From IMG/VR virus record IMGVR_UViG_3300029267_003325, positions 1-50,769 of that record: 50,769 nt of DNA; one strand, 5' to 3'. The first letter of the stretch is position 1, and each line of letters opens with the position of its first letter. The notes under the pieces are model-generated. The model ran no database searches. It was not told the DNA's origin and worked only from the letters and a program-made list of their open reading frames with translations. Positions 1-7,957 of this stretch are shown here, in pieces. This DNA comes from a virus. Made by a program: the position numbers and the translations under genes.

Positions 1-1
1 T

Positions 2-163
2 GCTGTTATTGATTGTACTTCGAAGTTTATTTGGGGAGAGGTGGAATTGGTTCTTTTTCCATCGGGAAGGATCTTTATTCGCTCCACAGATAAGACTCGT
101 ACTCGTTCCAGATATGTCCGCACTTCTGTTTGCTTTAATTGGGAATTGAAATATGGTAATTGA
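2..163 (+). CDS. C-terminal end of a hypothetical protein (cut by window edge)
   Basis: An open frame enters from the left edge and ends at TGA 161-163, leaving 53 residues. The fragment is rich in Thr, Arg and aromatic residues, with a WGEVELVLFPSG stretch that could be beta strand. No family is recognised. Its stop overlaps a TTG that may start the next small gene, an arrangement typical of this genome. Confidence 0.55.
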   Translation, partial: AVIDCTSKFIWGEVELVLFPSGRIFIRSTDKTRTRSRYVRTSVCFNWELKYGN

Positions 164-276
164 TTCTTGGGATCGCCCTAGCAGCAGGAATCTTATTCTT
201 GAGTGTTTCCTTAATGGTGGAACTATTATGCGACATCCTTGGCTATTCCATTTTCCGCTATTATATGAAGAAATAA
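160..276 (+). CDS. Small single-pass membrane protein
   Basis: A 38-residue frame begins with TTG overlapping the upstream TGA (TTGA). It is almost entirely hydrophobic in its first 25 residues (LILGIALAAGILFLSVSLMV) and ends in a charged RYYMKK tail, as expected for one membrane helix with a positive cytoplasmic end. A competing frame from ATG 153 gives 44 residues without such character. Function unknown; the call rests on the hydrophobic pattern and the coupled start. Confidence 0.45.
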   Translation: MILGIALAAGILFLSVSLMVELLCDILGYSIFRYYMKK

Positions 277-308
277 ATCACAATCCTTAGAAACAAGGAC
301 CCTTCCAG

Positions 309-932
309 ATGAATAGAAGAGATTTTCTCAAAGGCACCGCTGCGGCGGGAGCCGCAGCGGTGCTTCCTCTATCGATTTTAAATGATAACTGTCCGTGTGA
401 GGGGGTTTGGTATTTACCTAAACGGTTAAGTACGGCTTTTGAGCCCTTCAAATGCAGAAAGACCGATATATGTCCGCATGGCGATTGTGTACATTACCAA
501 TATGAATGTCAGGCTCCAAGTGATGTCTTCCCTCCCTGTGGTTGCGACAGTTCATATCATCACGAAGACTGTCCGCAGCACCCTTTGAAAATGTTCACCA
601 ATCAAATCGATTACATTATCGCCAAATCACCAAAAGAAGCCGAGAAGTTTTTGGTTGAGATGATGTATGGGGAGAGGGCTATTCCTAGAGGAGAATTTTT
701 GTTGGAAAACGATATTCCCAAACTTTTCCCATTGCCCGCTGGCCGGAATTATTTCCGTAGGAACTATTTCCCCATTTACATGGATGAAATCGAGGGCGAA
801 GGATGGGAAGAAATGCCTATGGATTCCCAAATGGACGTGTGGGAGGAAGACACGGGCGAAACGCACAAGAAAACTGTCCGTGAGTGGATTGACGAATGGG
901 GTGAAGGCTACTTTGTTTCTACGGAGTATTAA
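309..932 (+). CDS. Tat-signal, cysteine-rich exported protein
   Basis: This 207-residue protein starts with a twin-arginine signal: MNRRDF, a short Ala/Gly-rich hydrophobic core and AVLP. That predicts export of a folded protein by the Tat system. The mature N-terminal part carries about ten cysteines and several histidines (CPCEG, CPHGDC, CGCDSSYHHEDC), suggesting bound metal, which fits Tat export. The C-terminal half is acidic and Trp-rich. The signal is encoded by a 13-bp perfect palindrome, repeated almost exactly in the gene at 4173. No family is recognised. It could be a periplasmic metal protein; that is inference. Confidence 0.8.
   Translation: MNRRDFLKGTAAAGAAAVLPLSILNDNCPCEGVWYLPKRLSTAFEPFKCRKTDICPHGDCVHYQYECQAPSDVFPPCGCDSSYHHEDCPQHPLKMFTNQIDYIIAKSPKEAEKFLVEMMYGERAIPRGEFLLENDIPKLFPLPAGRNYFRRNYFPIYMDEIEGEGWEEMPMDSQMDVWEEDTGETHKKTVREWIDEWGEGYFVSTEY
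331..360 (+). repeat. Palindrome encoding the Tat signal core, copy 1
   Basis: GCACCGCTGCGGC and GCCGCAGCGGTGC form a perfect 13-bp stem around a GGGA loop, inside the coding region of the Tat signal. The same sequence with the same flanks is present at about 4199-4228. No U-run follows, so it is not a normal intrinsic terminator. Coordinates are to within a base or two. Confidence 0.85.
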
Positions 933-935
933 AAT

Positions 936-1082
936 ATGAGAACAGTTTACGTTTTAATGGAAGACTCGGATGGTACAATGTGGTCCAGTCCTAAACCAAC
1001 TGGTGAAACCGTCAAAGAGTGGGTTGTTAAGCAAGAATGGTGGTGGCAAAGAACCTATAAAGAGGTTACAATTGACGATTAA
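936..1082 (+). CDS. Small hypothetical protein, Trp-rich
   Basis: A 48-residue frame starts at an ATG four bases after the upstream stop. It begins MRTVYVLMEDSDG and contains ETVKEWVVKQEWWWQR. Short length, tight spacing and matching orientation support a real small phage gene. Function not recognised. Confidence 0.6.
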   Translation: MRTVYVLMEDSDGTMWSSPKPTGETVKEWVVKQEWWWQRTYKEVTIDD

Positions 1083-1134
1083 ACTCAAGGCAAGAAAGGT
1101 TTTCCTGCTTTGATCGATCTGATAGGAGGCAAAA

Positions 1135-1314
1135 ATGAAACTTATTCACAAAGAAAAAATTGACGTAATGAAAAAGCGGCTGACAACTCTTGCAAAGATT
1201 GATCCTGAGGACTGCAAGATTAAAGAAGATGAAGCCGAGGCCGCCCAAGAAGTCATCGCCTCGATTGAAGAGGCATGGAAGAGCATTTTGGAGGAGTATG
1301 ATTTCAGCGAGTAA
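1135..1314 (+). CDS. Small hypothetical helical protein
   Basis: A 59-residue frame starts at ATG 1135 after a strong ribosome site (GGAGG at about 1125). It is charged and predicted helical (DVMKKRLTTLAKID, then an acidic stretch EDEAEAAQEV). The next gene begins two bases after its stop, so the two are probably one transcript. Function unknown. Confidence 0.7.
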   Translation: MKLIHKEKIDVMKKRLTTLAKIDPEDCKIKEDEAEAAQEVIASIEEAWKSILEEYDFSE

Positions 1315-1315
1315 G

Positions 1316-1555
1316 ATGATTTGGTATACGAAAGCAATCCGAGATTTTGATAGAACTGGTTCATGTGGGTTGCTGGCGGTAGTCTGGCGATGTCCTGAGT
1401 GTGGATATTTTCCCGGCTCCAGCAATCTACCTCATAAAGTATGCCAAAATTGCAAAGAAGTCTTGGAGGTTTCAGAGGATGGACTTGGAGTGACCAAGGT
1501 GAAGGTTAATCCAACCGCATATGGCTTTGAACCAGCATTTTGGAGATTTCAGTGA
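1316..1555 (+). CDS. Zinc-ribbon protein
   Basis: This 79-residue protein starts at ATG 1316, just after the upstream stop; a longer in-frame version from 1190 would run over the previous gene and is unlikely. It has a CPEC ... CQNC pair about 19 residues apart, a classic zinc ribbon. Such ribbons bind nucleic acid or stabilise small proteins. Its stop overlaps the GTG start of the next gene. Exact role unknown. Confidence 0.7.
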   Translation: MIWYTKAIRDFDRTGSCGLLAVVWRCPECGYFPGSSNLPHKVCQNCKEVLEVSEDGLGVTKVKVNPTAYGFEPAFWRFQ

Positions 1556-2292
1556 ACGAGATTGACCTTCTGAAAAGAAAAATCGCTATTCTTGAATCGG
1601 TGGATAAGATCCGAACTGGACATATCGCTCAGTTAGAGTACCGCATTCAAAAAGGTTGCGATCCTTCAATTGATGCTTGTCTAAAACTATCCAGAATTGA
1701 TGAATTGTACACCGAAAAGGCTCGACAACTCAAAATGGTCAATTTGGAACTTGAGAACATCGAATGGTCTCTATCCTCGGCTTCCTATGATCGTTGGTTA
1801 TCGGAAACCCAATACGATCAACCACGTCACTACTATGAAGATGCTTTTAACAAATTGTTCGACATTGCTCGTAATGAGGCAATCGAATCTGTAGAAAGGC
1901 AACGTAAATCTCAAAACAACAAAAGATTTTTCCGGCGTCGGCCTCCTCTTCTTCGCGTTAAGAGCAAGTGCCAGATATACCAGAAATTTCAAGGGTGCAT
2001 TCCTGAAAGAGTTCATGACAGTATCGCCCGAGCCAACAATGATCCTTTTTTTAAATTCCAAATTTTCATTATTACCGAAGCAGGTCCTTGGACGGTTGAA
2101 ACAATGGGCCAATCTTGGGAACGTAAGACTCCTACGATTCGTGACCGTATGAATCAATTTCTTGATAGAACGATTGATCCCCTGGTAATCGGTTGGGACC
2201 ATAGGTTCAAACAGGCTTTCTTAATCGATAGTTTCGATTTAAGTTCGGTGGAGGAAACGGTCCGAAGGGAATTTACGGAAGGAGAGTTGTAA
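1552..2292 (+). CDS. Hypothetical protein with N-terminal coiled coil
   Basis: A GTG start at 1552 is chosen because it overlaps the upstream TGA and follows GGAG by six bases; TTG 1540 is the alternative. About the first 70 residues are coiled-coil-like (LLKRKIAILE, then AQLEYRIQKG). A middle basic patch (NNKRFFRRRPP) may contact nucleic acid. The C-terminal 100 residues look globular. No family is recognised. Its stop overlaps the next start (TAATG), so translation is probably coupled. Confidence 0.75.
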   Translation: MNEIDLLKRKIAILESVDKIRTGHIAQLEYRIQKGCDPSIDACLKLSRIDELYTEKARQLKMVNLELENIEWSLSSASYDRWLSETQYDQPRHYYEDAFNKLFDIARNEAIESVERQRKSQNNKRFFRRRPPLLRVKSKCQIYQKFQGCIPERVHDSIARANNDPFFKFQIFIITEAGPWTVETMGQSWERKTPTIRDRMNQFLDRTIDPLVIGWDHRFKQAFLIDSFDLSSVEETVRREFTEGEL

Positions 2293-2681
2293 TGAAGGAT
2301 AAATTCATTGATAGCCAGAAGAAATACTGGCGGCTTCTCCGAGACAAAGAAGGCCTTCCGACAACACTCTTCCATGGACTCAGCGGCAGCAGAAGACTAC
2401 CGCTAGACGAATGGTTGGATGCAGAGATTAAGACCGTCACCGATGGCGGCAAGAAAAAGGCGAAGAAATACAAATCTGGTTTTCACGTTCTGCCGACACT
2501 AGAAGAGATCGTCAAATTCACAAACCGATTCAGGAGGATCGAGGATTTGGTAATTGTGGAAGTGGATGTCCAAGACCTTTGGAGTAAAGAACACAGTCCC
2601 GCCAACGTTTGGCTGGCGGCTAGAATGCGTATACGATCCAAACAATGGGAGAAACGGTTATGGGTCAAGCAACTTACTTAG
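2292..2681 (+). CDS. Hypothetical protein
   Basis: A 129-residue soluble protein, start overlapping the upstream stop. It has a basic centre (GGKKKAKKYKSG) followed by FHVLPTLEEIVKFTNRFRRI. No family is recognised. Its 3' end overlaps the next gene by about 20 bases. Confidence 0.7.
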   Translation: MKDKFIDSQKKYWRLLRDKEGLPTTLFHGLSGSRRLPLDEWLDAEIKTVTDGGKKKAKKYKSGFHVLPTLEEIVKFTNRFRRIEDLVIVEVDVQDLWSKEHSPANVWLAARMRIRSKQWEKRLWVKQLT

Positions 2682-3088
2682 CCATTCTCCGTAGGACCAC
2701 TCCTGCGGGCACAGAAGATACCGTCACCCTGCCCCTCACTAATGAAATGTCTATAGGCGAGTTGACGGATTGGTTGGAAAGATACCGAGGTAATTGCATT
2801 TGCGATGACTTGAAAATTGTGAAAACCGATGAAGGCCCATCCCAAAAACAAACGAAAGTGGTTATTGAAGAAATCTTTGTAGAAGCAACAGGTCAGGCCT
2901 ATGCCAAAATTAGTGGTGGGGTCGTCAATCTCCATACGGTGTCAAGAGTTTCCGAGGTACGAGCGGGAGATGAGTTGGAAACCGACGACCACAAAAAATG
3001 GGTTCATAGGCCCACCCGTAAACCCGGTGTGTCTAGTAGAGAAGAGATGTATGAGATCGAAGAATTACAAGGGCCAAAGAAAAAATAA
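2660..3088 (+). CDS. Hypothetical protein
   Basis: A 142-residue protein. ATG 2660 is preferred to the in-frame ATG 2645 because GGGAG lies eight bases before it. The N-terminus MGQATYLAILRRTTPAGTED reads like a strand-rich domain, and the C-terminal 40 residues are basic and polar. Located in a run of same-strand small genes. Function unknown. Confidence 0.7.
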   Translation: MGQATYLAILRRTTPAGTEDTVTLPLTNEMSIGELTDWLERYRGNCICDDLKIVKTDEGPSQKQTKVVIEEIFVEATGQAYAKISGGVVNLHTVSRVSEVRAGDELETDDHKKWVHRPTRKPGVSSREEMYEIEELQGPKKK

Positions 3089-3094
3089 CGCATT

Positions 3095-3328
3095 ATGAAA
3101 AAGGCAAAATGTCTTGGGCATATAAGTTTTGTTGAGGCTGATGAAATGAGTGAAATATTCGCACCAGGAATAGTCACAGAAGATGGACGAACCATCTATC
3201 CCACAGGGCTAGAATGGATTTTAGCCTTCGCCCTGAACGGCTGTCAATGGGCCATAGATGCGTTGCCGGAAGCAATCGAGAATGCTAAACGGCAGGAGAT
3301 TGAAAAAACTCTGGGAGGTGGAATATGA
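3095..3328 (+). CDS. Hypothetical protein
   Basis: A 77-residue protein six bases after the previous stop. It contains a mildly hydrophobic helix (GLEWILAFALNGCQWAIDAL) that could be membrane-associated or amphipathic. Its TGA overlaps the ATG of the next tiny frame. No family recognised. Confidence 0.65.
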   Translation: MKKAKCLGHISFVEADEMSEIFAPGIVTEDGRTIYPTGLEWILAFALNGCQWAIDALPEAIENAKRQEIEKTLGGGI

Positions 3329-3384
3329 AAATTACTGAACAAGATATCGAAAATTACGTTGAAACTAAAAAAAAAAGCTGGTAA
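3325..3384 (+). CDS. Tiny reading frame with a ten-A run (possible frameshift)
   Basis: ATG 3325 overlaps the upstream TGA and gives only 19 residues before TAA at 3382-3384. The frame crosses ten consecutive A's (3367-3376). With one A fewer it would continue ...TKKKAGKAEDKITKCWE to TAA 3416-3418, a more natural small protein. Polymerase or ribosome slippage, or a sequencing error, could each explain this. Confidence 0.4.
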   Translation: MKITEQDIENYVETKKKSW

Positions 3385-3448
3385 AGCCGAAGATAAAATA
3401 ACCAAGTGTTGGGAATAAAATGAATCGCACTTGTTACCCGGAGGGATA

Positions 3449-4162
3449 GTGAAGCTCTTTAAACCACAGATTCCAAAACGAAGTCTTGATTACGTTGTTA
3501 CAGGAACGGGACGCTGCGGTACGGTTTATATGGCGAGATTGCTGACTAGCTTGGGTTTTCCATGCACACATGAAGCAGTCTTTACTCCTACGGGAATTAG
3601 GCGAGATTCAATAGTTAAAAAGGTTTATGTTGTCGGTCGCGAAAATTGGTTTCCCATCAATCAAAACCCAGATGTTTGGGTAACCAAACAAGACAAAGTT
3701 GTTGCTGAGTCAAGCTACCTAGCGGCCCCATATTTAGCCGAATTAGATTCTTCAAAAGTGATTCATATAGTGAGAAATCCCGTAGACACAATTTCTTCCT
3801 TGTTGCAAGAGTTTATTTACTTTCGGGAGCGTCCTAATTCCGATTCGTCTGTTTACCACAAATTCATTTATGAACACGTTCCCAGCTTAAACCAGGACCT
3901 CGACCCAATTTTAAGAACATGCCTTTTTTACGTAGAGTGGAACGAACTCATTGAAAGACAAAAGCCAGACCTTCTATATCCCGTGGAATCTGATGTCAAG
4001 GTGTTGATGGATTTCCTGGGAGTGGATAAAAACTCCTACTACACAAATCGGCGGTGTAATATTGGAGGAAGTCGCAAGACACTAACCCAAATACCAGAGG
4101 GTAAAATCAAAGATCGGCTCATCGCTATGGCAGAAAGATATGGCTATACTATCAATATTTAA
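3449..4162 (+). CDS. Sulfotransferase family protein
   Basis: This 237-residue protein resembles PAPS-dependent sulfotransferases. Near residue 15 it has TGTGRCGTVYMARLL, matching the 5'-phosphosulfate-binding loop. Near residue 105 it has KVIHIVRNPVDTISSLL, matching the 3'-phosphate-binding segment. The usual role is transfer of sulfate from PAPS to a sugar or other acceptor. GTG 3449 is chosen as start since GGAGG lies five bases upstream; TTG 3431 is the alternative. A glycosyltransferase follows two genes downstream, so surface-glycan modification is a reasonable guess. The acceptor is unknown. Confidence 0.75.
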   Translation: MKLFKPQIPKRSLDYVVTGTGRCGTVYMARLLTSLGFPCTHEAVFTPTGIRRDSIVKKVYVVGRENWFPINQNPDVWVTKQDKVVAESSYLAAPYLAELDSSKVIHIVRNPVDTISSLLQEFIYFRERPNSDSSVYHKFIYEHVPSLNQDLDPILRTCLFYVEWNELIERQKPDLLYPVESDVKVLMDFLGVDKNSYYTNRRCNIGGSRKTLTQIPEGKIKDRLIAMAERYGYTINI

Positions 4163-4172
4163 GGACAGAAAA

Positions 4173-5216
4173 ATGAATAGAAGAGACTTTCTAAAAGGCA
4201 CCGCTGCGGCGGGAGCCGCAGCGGTGCTTCCTCTCAGGGTTTTGTCTGAAGACAAACCTAAACGCAAGTTGCCGCCTTTCAGAGTTCGAAACTATGATCG
4301 TGATACGATAAAGAAGATTGCTCTTAACAAATGGAGCAAGCATTTCGATTTCTCAAAGGTCAATGAAGAATATGCTCCTGAGTTGGCGGTAATGATCGAC
4401 AACCAGGATCTAATGAACGATTATCCGTTTTCTCCTTACAAGGATTGGCCCAACATCGATCTTCAAAAAGTTTTTGATGTATACTCTCAGTTCGTTGGAA
4501 AGGATTTAGTTTCGGTACAAGCCATGACCGCTCCTTATGACATGGTCATTTATGAGAGATTTAAATACGAAAAAAGCAACAAGAGTATTATTCTTGCTCG
4601 CGAACAAGAACAAATTTGTGCCAAGACCATGGTTTTGAAATCCCCATATTACTTTGATTCCCTTCAAATTGCCGACGAAATCACCAGGGAAATCGTTACC
4701 GATTTAAAAAACAATGTTGGTACAAAGGAAATATTGCGTTTACGTGATTGTGTCTTGCGAACTCATGGCAAGATTCTGAATGACATACATGTTCTTGGAT
4801 GTCTCATTCAAAGAAAGACTTTAAGGGGCAAGCACGATTGGATTTACACTTCTCCTGCAATGGCCCATAGGATTATTCCCCGGCATTTTTGGTGGAATTG
4901 TCCTATGGGGATTGGTTGCGTTAGTATTATTGGTTGCGTTGGTATTCTTAATTGTGCTTATAAAGTATTTGTTGATCCGCTCTTTCCCAAGAATGAGATC
5001 TTGCTTGGCAGACGACCCTCACCAGTGAACAAGGGCTGGTTCTATGACGCGGGCTATCAGTATTGTCCGTATATTCCGTTTACCAGACACCCTAATCCGG
5101 GTCACGTTAAACAGAATTGGGAGCCTCGATTTGACAGCCAATTGGTTACTAGGCGAGGTAAGAAAATGAGAAGGGAAGGTTCGGCCTATTATGCTCTTTT
5201 AACTGTGGAGTCATGA
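4173..5216 (+). CDS. Tat-signal protein, function unknown
   Basis: A 347-residue protein with the same twin-arginine signal as the gene at 309 (MNRRDFLKGTAAAG...), encoded by the same palindrome. ATG 4173 is chosen because it starts the signal; the in-frame ATG 4140 adds eleven residues in front. The mature part is mostly polar. Around residue 240 there is a hydrophobic stretch (GIGCVSIIGCVGILNCAYKV) that could be a membrane helix or buried core, followed by an aromatic, proline-rich region. No family is recognised. It overlaps the next gene by four bases. Confidence 0.8.
   Translation: MNRRDFLKGTAAAGAAAVLPLRVLSEDKPKRKLPPFRVRNYDRDTIKKIALNKWSKHFDFSKVNEEYAPELAVMIDNQDLMNDYPFSPYKDWPNIDLQKVFDVYSQFVGKDLVSVQAMTAPYDMVIYERFKYEKSNKSIILAREQEQICAKTMVLKSPYYFDSLQIADEITREIVTDLKNNVGTKEILRLRDCVLRTHGKILNDIHVLGCLIQRKTLRGKHDWIYTSPAMAHRIIPRHFWWNCPMGIGCVSIIGCVGILNCAYKVFVDPLFPKNEILLGRRPSPVNKGWFYDAGYQYCPYIPFTRHPNPGHVKQNWEPRFDSQLVTRRGKKMRREGSAYYALLTVES
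4199..4228 (+). repeat. Palindrome encoding the Tat signal core, copy 2
   Basis: Second copy of the 13-bp stem with GGGA loop found at about 331-360, in the same codon phase and signal-peptide position. Sequence similarity between the two genes stops soon after the signal peptide, so the signal segment was apparently copied as a unit. Confidence 0.85.
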
Positions 5217-6226
5217 GAATAAAGCGTAGTTCAATTCCAACTTTGAAATTAAGGAGTGGACCTCGTTGTCTACTTAGACTGGCACACAATCGAACTTACG
5301 GAGGAGGCGAAGCACACAGTTTTGGTATCCTGAAGATCCTTGGTAGATTCCTGAAGAACCTAGAAGTGGAGGTGGGTCCTGGGGGAGTTGCCTTAAGCGA
5401 AGTGTTTGGGATGAAGGGGCTATCGTATAGACCAAAGAGAGGTGGTCAATATGACCTCTTTATCAACATCTCCCATTTTACACTCCCGGAGCCCGTTGCC
5501 AGGAAGAACGTCGCGGTCATATTTTACCCACAATATGACTGGTCCGAAGGGATCAAAAAGTACGACAAGGTGGTTGCTAATTCAGGATTTACCGCCGAGC
5601 AAATTGAATTGAAATGGGGAGTGCGGGCTGATGTGATCGAACCATCTATGGAAATAGATCAGATCATTGAGGCCGCAAAATGCTACGAAAAGAAGAACCA
5701 GATTTTATCCATCGGCAGATTCTTTTGGATAGAAGACGGCAACAACAAAAATCAGGAGATTTTGGCTCAAGCTTTTAGAAAGATGCCCGAAGGATGGAAG
5801 TTGGTATTTGTGGGCACCGTCCAACAGAAAGACTATTTTCAGCGGGTAAAGCGGGTAGCTGAAGGGCAGGCCATCGAGTTCAAGCACAACATCTCTTACG
5901 ACGAGTTGCTTAAACTTTATGGGGAGAGTAAGATTTTGTGGCACGGAGCGGGCTATGGAGCTAGATATCCATCGAACTATGAACACTTTGGTATGATTGC
6001 GGTAGAAGCCCTCGCCGCCAATTGTAGAGCGTTGGTTTATGACGGCGGCGGCATCGCTAGGATTGAAGGGGTAGAAACATGGAACACGACGGATGAATTG
6101 ATAGCGAAAACCTTGGAGGATAAGCCGGTCGATTTGTCGAAGTTTGCGTTGCCATATGGACCCGATAAAATTGCTGAAAAGTGGAAGGACCTAATTTTAG
6201 CGTTGGGAGCTAGTGTCAGCTTATGA
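5213..6226 (+). CDS. GT4-type glycosyltransferase
   Basis: A 337-residue protein with GT-B fold features. The C-terminal half carries ILSIGRFF, LVFVGT and then EHFGMIAVEALAAN with a following GGG. This matches the nucleotide-sugar-binding E-x7-E signature of GT4 enzymes. The N-terminal half has a Gly-rich loop (NRTYGGGEAHSFG) as in acceptor-binding domains. It would transfer a sugar from an activated donor to a glycan, lipid or protein; donor and acceptor cannot be read from sequence. ATG overlaps the upstream stop and its own TGA overlaps the next ATG. Confidence 0.85.
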   Translation: MRIKRSSIPTLKLRSGPRCLLRLAHNRTYGGGEAHSFGILKILGRFLKNLEVEVGPGGVALSEVFGMKGLSYRPKRGGQYDLFINISHFTLPEPVARKNVAVIFYPQYDWSEGIKKYDKVVANSGFTAEQIELKWGVRADVIEPSMEIDQIIEAAKCYEKKNQILSIGRFFWIEDGNNKNQEILAQAFRKMPEGWKLVFVGTVQQKDYFQRVKRVAEGQAIEFKHNISYDELLKLYGESKILWHGAGYGARYPSNYEHFGMIAVEALAANCRALVYDGGGIARIEGVETWNTTDELIAKTLEDKPVDLSKFALPYGPDKIAEKWKDLILALGASVSL

Positions 6227-6423
6227 AAGCTCTAATCATCGTACTTGTTACTCTCGTTTTATTCGCTTGCGGCTATGGTCTCAGCCATTTGGTCAATGGT
6301 CCGCCCGATCCCGGTTATGAAAGACTATGGATGGCGACGGATGTTTGCATGGGATTCTTCTTTCTGATTGTCACTGGCGGTTTGATCTCTATCGGGATTT
6401 TGATCGGGAGGAAATTCAAATAA
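6223..6423 (+). CDS. Small two-helix membrane protein
   Basis: A 66-residue protein with one hydrophobic segment at residues 3-20 (LIIVLVTLVLFACGYGL) and another at about 44-62 (GFFFLIVTGGLISIGILIG), ending RKFK. This predicts two transmembrane helices with the C-terminus inside. It is translationally coupled to the glycosyltransferase. Function unknown. Confidence 0.75.
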   Translation: MKALIIVLVTLVLFACGYGLSHLVNGPPDPGYERLWMATDVCMGFFFLIVTGGLISIGILIGRKFK

Positions 6424-6482
6424 TGTCACGAATTAGAAAAAGTTGAATATCAAAATCCGATAGTTCTTAATGGAGCGACCCC

Positions 6483-6716
6483 ATGCCCAGAACTAGCAGC
6501 AAATACTCAAGCATTTCGTTTGAGTCACAAGGCTGTGATATGATTATCACAGTCTGGCACAAACAACTGTTTGGCGAATATTACGATCACGCAACTCACA
6601 GGCTCAAGCCGGATGAAATACAATTGTTGAAAGAGGAGTGCGAAGAATGCCAGAAGCACGACAAACCGGGGCCGGGGAAGAAGAAGTTCCCCAAAAAGAA
6701 GAAAAAGACCAAGTAA
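6483..6716 (+). CDS. Hypothetical protein with Lys-rich tail
   Basis: A 77-residue protein with a ribosome site GGAG before ATG. The body contains ECEECQKH, and the last 18 residues are almost all Lys, Gly and Pro, suggesting nucleic-acid binding or a disordered tail. No family recognised. Confidence 0.7.
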   Translation: MPRTSSKYSSISFESQGCDMIITVWHKQLFGEYYDHATHRLKPDEIQLLKEECEECQKHDKPGPGKKKFPKKKKKTK

Positions 6717-6796
6717 ATCCCATTGTTCGTTTCAATGAGGATGTGATTGTATGGGGCCTATTGCGTAATTCCTTTTGGAATCAAATGTGTCTGTAA
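6647..6796 (+). CDS. Tentative small protein overlapping the previous gene
   Basis: A 49-residue frame with GAGGAG about 10 bases upstream of ATG 6647. It overlaps the previous gene by 70 bases in another frame and continues with VNPIVRFNEDVIVWGLLRNSFW. The non-overlapping part reads like protein. Support is limited to start signals. Confidence 0.35.
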   Translation: MPEARQTGAGEEEVPQKEEKDQVNPIVRFNEDVIVWGLLRNSFWNQMCL

Positions 6797-6815
6797 CCAT
6801 TCCCATTCCTTTGCT

Positions 6816-6917
6816 ATGGGAATAGAAGCTGAATCTCATGAACCTTATGAATTTGTCATGAGATTCCCCGATGGTGAGGAAATCAGACGTAAACTAACTC
6901 ATGAAGAATGGGTGTGA
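6816..6917 (+). CDS. Tentative small protein
   Basis: A 33-residue frame, MGIEAESHEPYEFVMRFPDG then EEIRRKLTHEEWV. Composition is protein-like and it fills a gap otherwise without genes. There is no clear ribosome site, so confidence is low. Confidence 0.35.
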   Translation: MGIEAESHEPYEFVMRFPDGEEIRRKLTHEEWV

Positions 6918-7017
6918 TCCCTATACTGCCGAGGACCCGCCACCTTATCTGACACCTGGGGTAATTGAGAAACATCTTGAATATCTCGGTTGTACCTGTA
7001 GAGAGGAATTAAAATGA
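6901..7017 (+). CDS. Tentative small protein coupled to the next Tat gene
   Basis: A 38-residue frame whose TGA overlaps the ATG of the gene at 7014 (ATGA), the usual coupling here. It contains GCDPYTAEDPPPYLTPG and ends LGCTCREELK. The ATGA junction is the main support. Confidence 0.45.
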   Translation: MKNGCDPYTAEDPPPYLTPGVIEKHLEYLGCTCREELK

Positions 7018-7616
7018 ACCGACGTGAATTTCTGCAAGTCAGTGCGGCGGCATCGTTCTTACCGATGACTCTGGTTCCTTCCAAGGAGCCCGAGATTCCA
7101 CCTGTCTATAAGGGAGGGCCCATTGAGATAGATTTTCCAACCAGAGATGAATGGCAGGAATTGGAAGACGCATACAATGATCCCAACGGGGTCGTTGATT
7201 CCGACAGAGACCCTCTTCCCCATGATTGGTATGTGGATTTTGGCGATGAAAAGACTTGGGGATATAGCTATGTAACTGTCAAAGACAAACTGCCTTGTGC
7301 GGTCTATGAAGATGACAAACTAGCCAATGCAGACTTCCTCCACAACCATTATTTTAGAACAGGACAAACTCTTGTCTGGCTTCCCCGGCGATTCGCCCTG
7401 GAATTTTTTGGTCCAGCCATCGAAGGCGGTACTCGCGTGTGGATTTACTACAAGTTCTATGGCAGGGTTCAAATGACTGGATGCAAAAATTCTCATTGTC
7501 AACATACAACCATGGCTTTCTGCCGTCTCTGTGCTGAGGCAATGATGGATTTGTATCCAACGAAGCATTCCAATGAGATTGAGCGAAAAATCGGGCTTTA
7601 CAAACCCTACGATTGA
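7014..7616 (+). CDS. Exported protein with RR-type signal
   Basis: A 200-residue protein beginning MNRREFLQVSAAASFLP, a third twin-arginine-like signal, though shorter and without the palindrome. The mature region is acidic and aromatic. A cluster GCKNSHCQHTTMAFCRLC near residue 158 could bind a metal, in keeping with Tat export of folded metalloproteins. No family recognised. Confidence 0.75.
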   Translation: MNRREFLQVSAAASFLPMTLVPSKEPEIPPVYKGGPIEIDFPTRDEWQELEDAYNDPNGVVDSDRDPLPHDWYVDFGDEKTWGYSYVTVKDKLPCAVYEDDKLANADFLHNHYFRTGQTLVWLPRRFALEFFGPAIEGGTRVWIYYKFYGRVQMTGCKNSHCQHTTMAFCRLCAEAMMDLYPTKHSNEIERKIGLYKPYD

Positions 7617-7640
7617 GGCTATAATCAATTGTGTCAATCA

Positions 7641-7656
7641 CCCCTCCATAGGAGGG
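7641..7656 (+). other. Short hairpin between genes
   Basis: CCCTCC-ATA-GGAGGG forms a 6-bp stem upstream of the gene at 7676. It has no U-run. It might stabilise an mRNA end or affect translation. Position approximate. Confidence 0.35.
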
Positions 7657-7675
7657 CTACTAAAAAGGATAATAA

Positions 7676-7897
7676 ATGGCCAAACTGGAACAGAAAAAAT
7701 ATCCGTTTCCGTCTCAGTATGGTAGCCACAGAAGCATGGTTGTCGAAGAAGGGGAAAGCCATTGTATCTGCGAGGATGAGTTGGGAAGGTATGAAACCGA
7801 AATTTGGCGACTTGACAACGGATTGGCTGATCCAAATCGCTACGAGGAAAGTCGCTTGAAGAAGCTTATTGGTGGAAAGAAAAGAAGAAAAGAATGA
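7676..7897 (+). CDS. Hypothetical protein
   Basis: A 73-residue protein with AGGA before ATG. It contains ESHCICEDELGRYETEIWRL and ends in a basic GGKKRRKE tail. A competing frame at 7629 has poorer composition and no ribosome site. Function unknown. Confidence 0.6.
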   Translation: MAKLEQKKYPFPSQYGSHRSMVVEEGESHCICEDELGRYETEIWRLDNGLADPNRYEESRLKKLIGGKKRRKE

Positions 7898-7957
7898 AAG
7901 AATACAAAGACGAACGACACGAATTGCAACAGGGATACCGAGCATGATTGTCTGACT

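Noticed and set aside
7629-7859. 76-codon frame overlapping the gene at 7676
   Set aside because: Poor composition and no ribosome site; the gene at 7676 explains the region.
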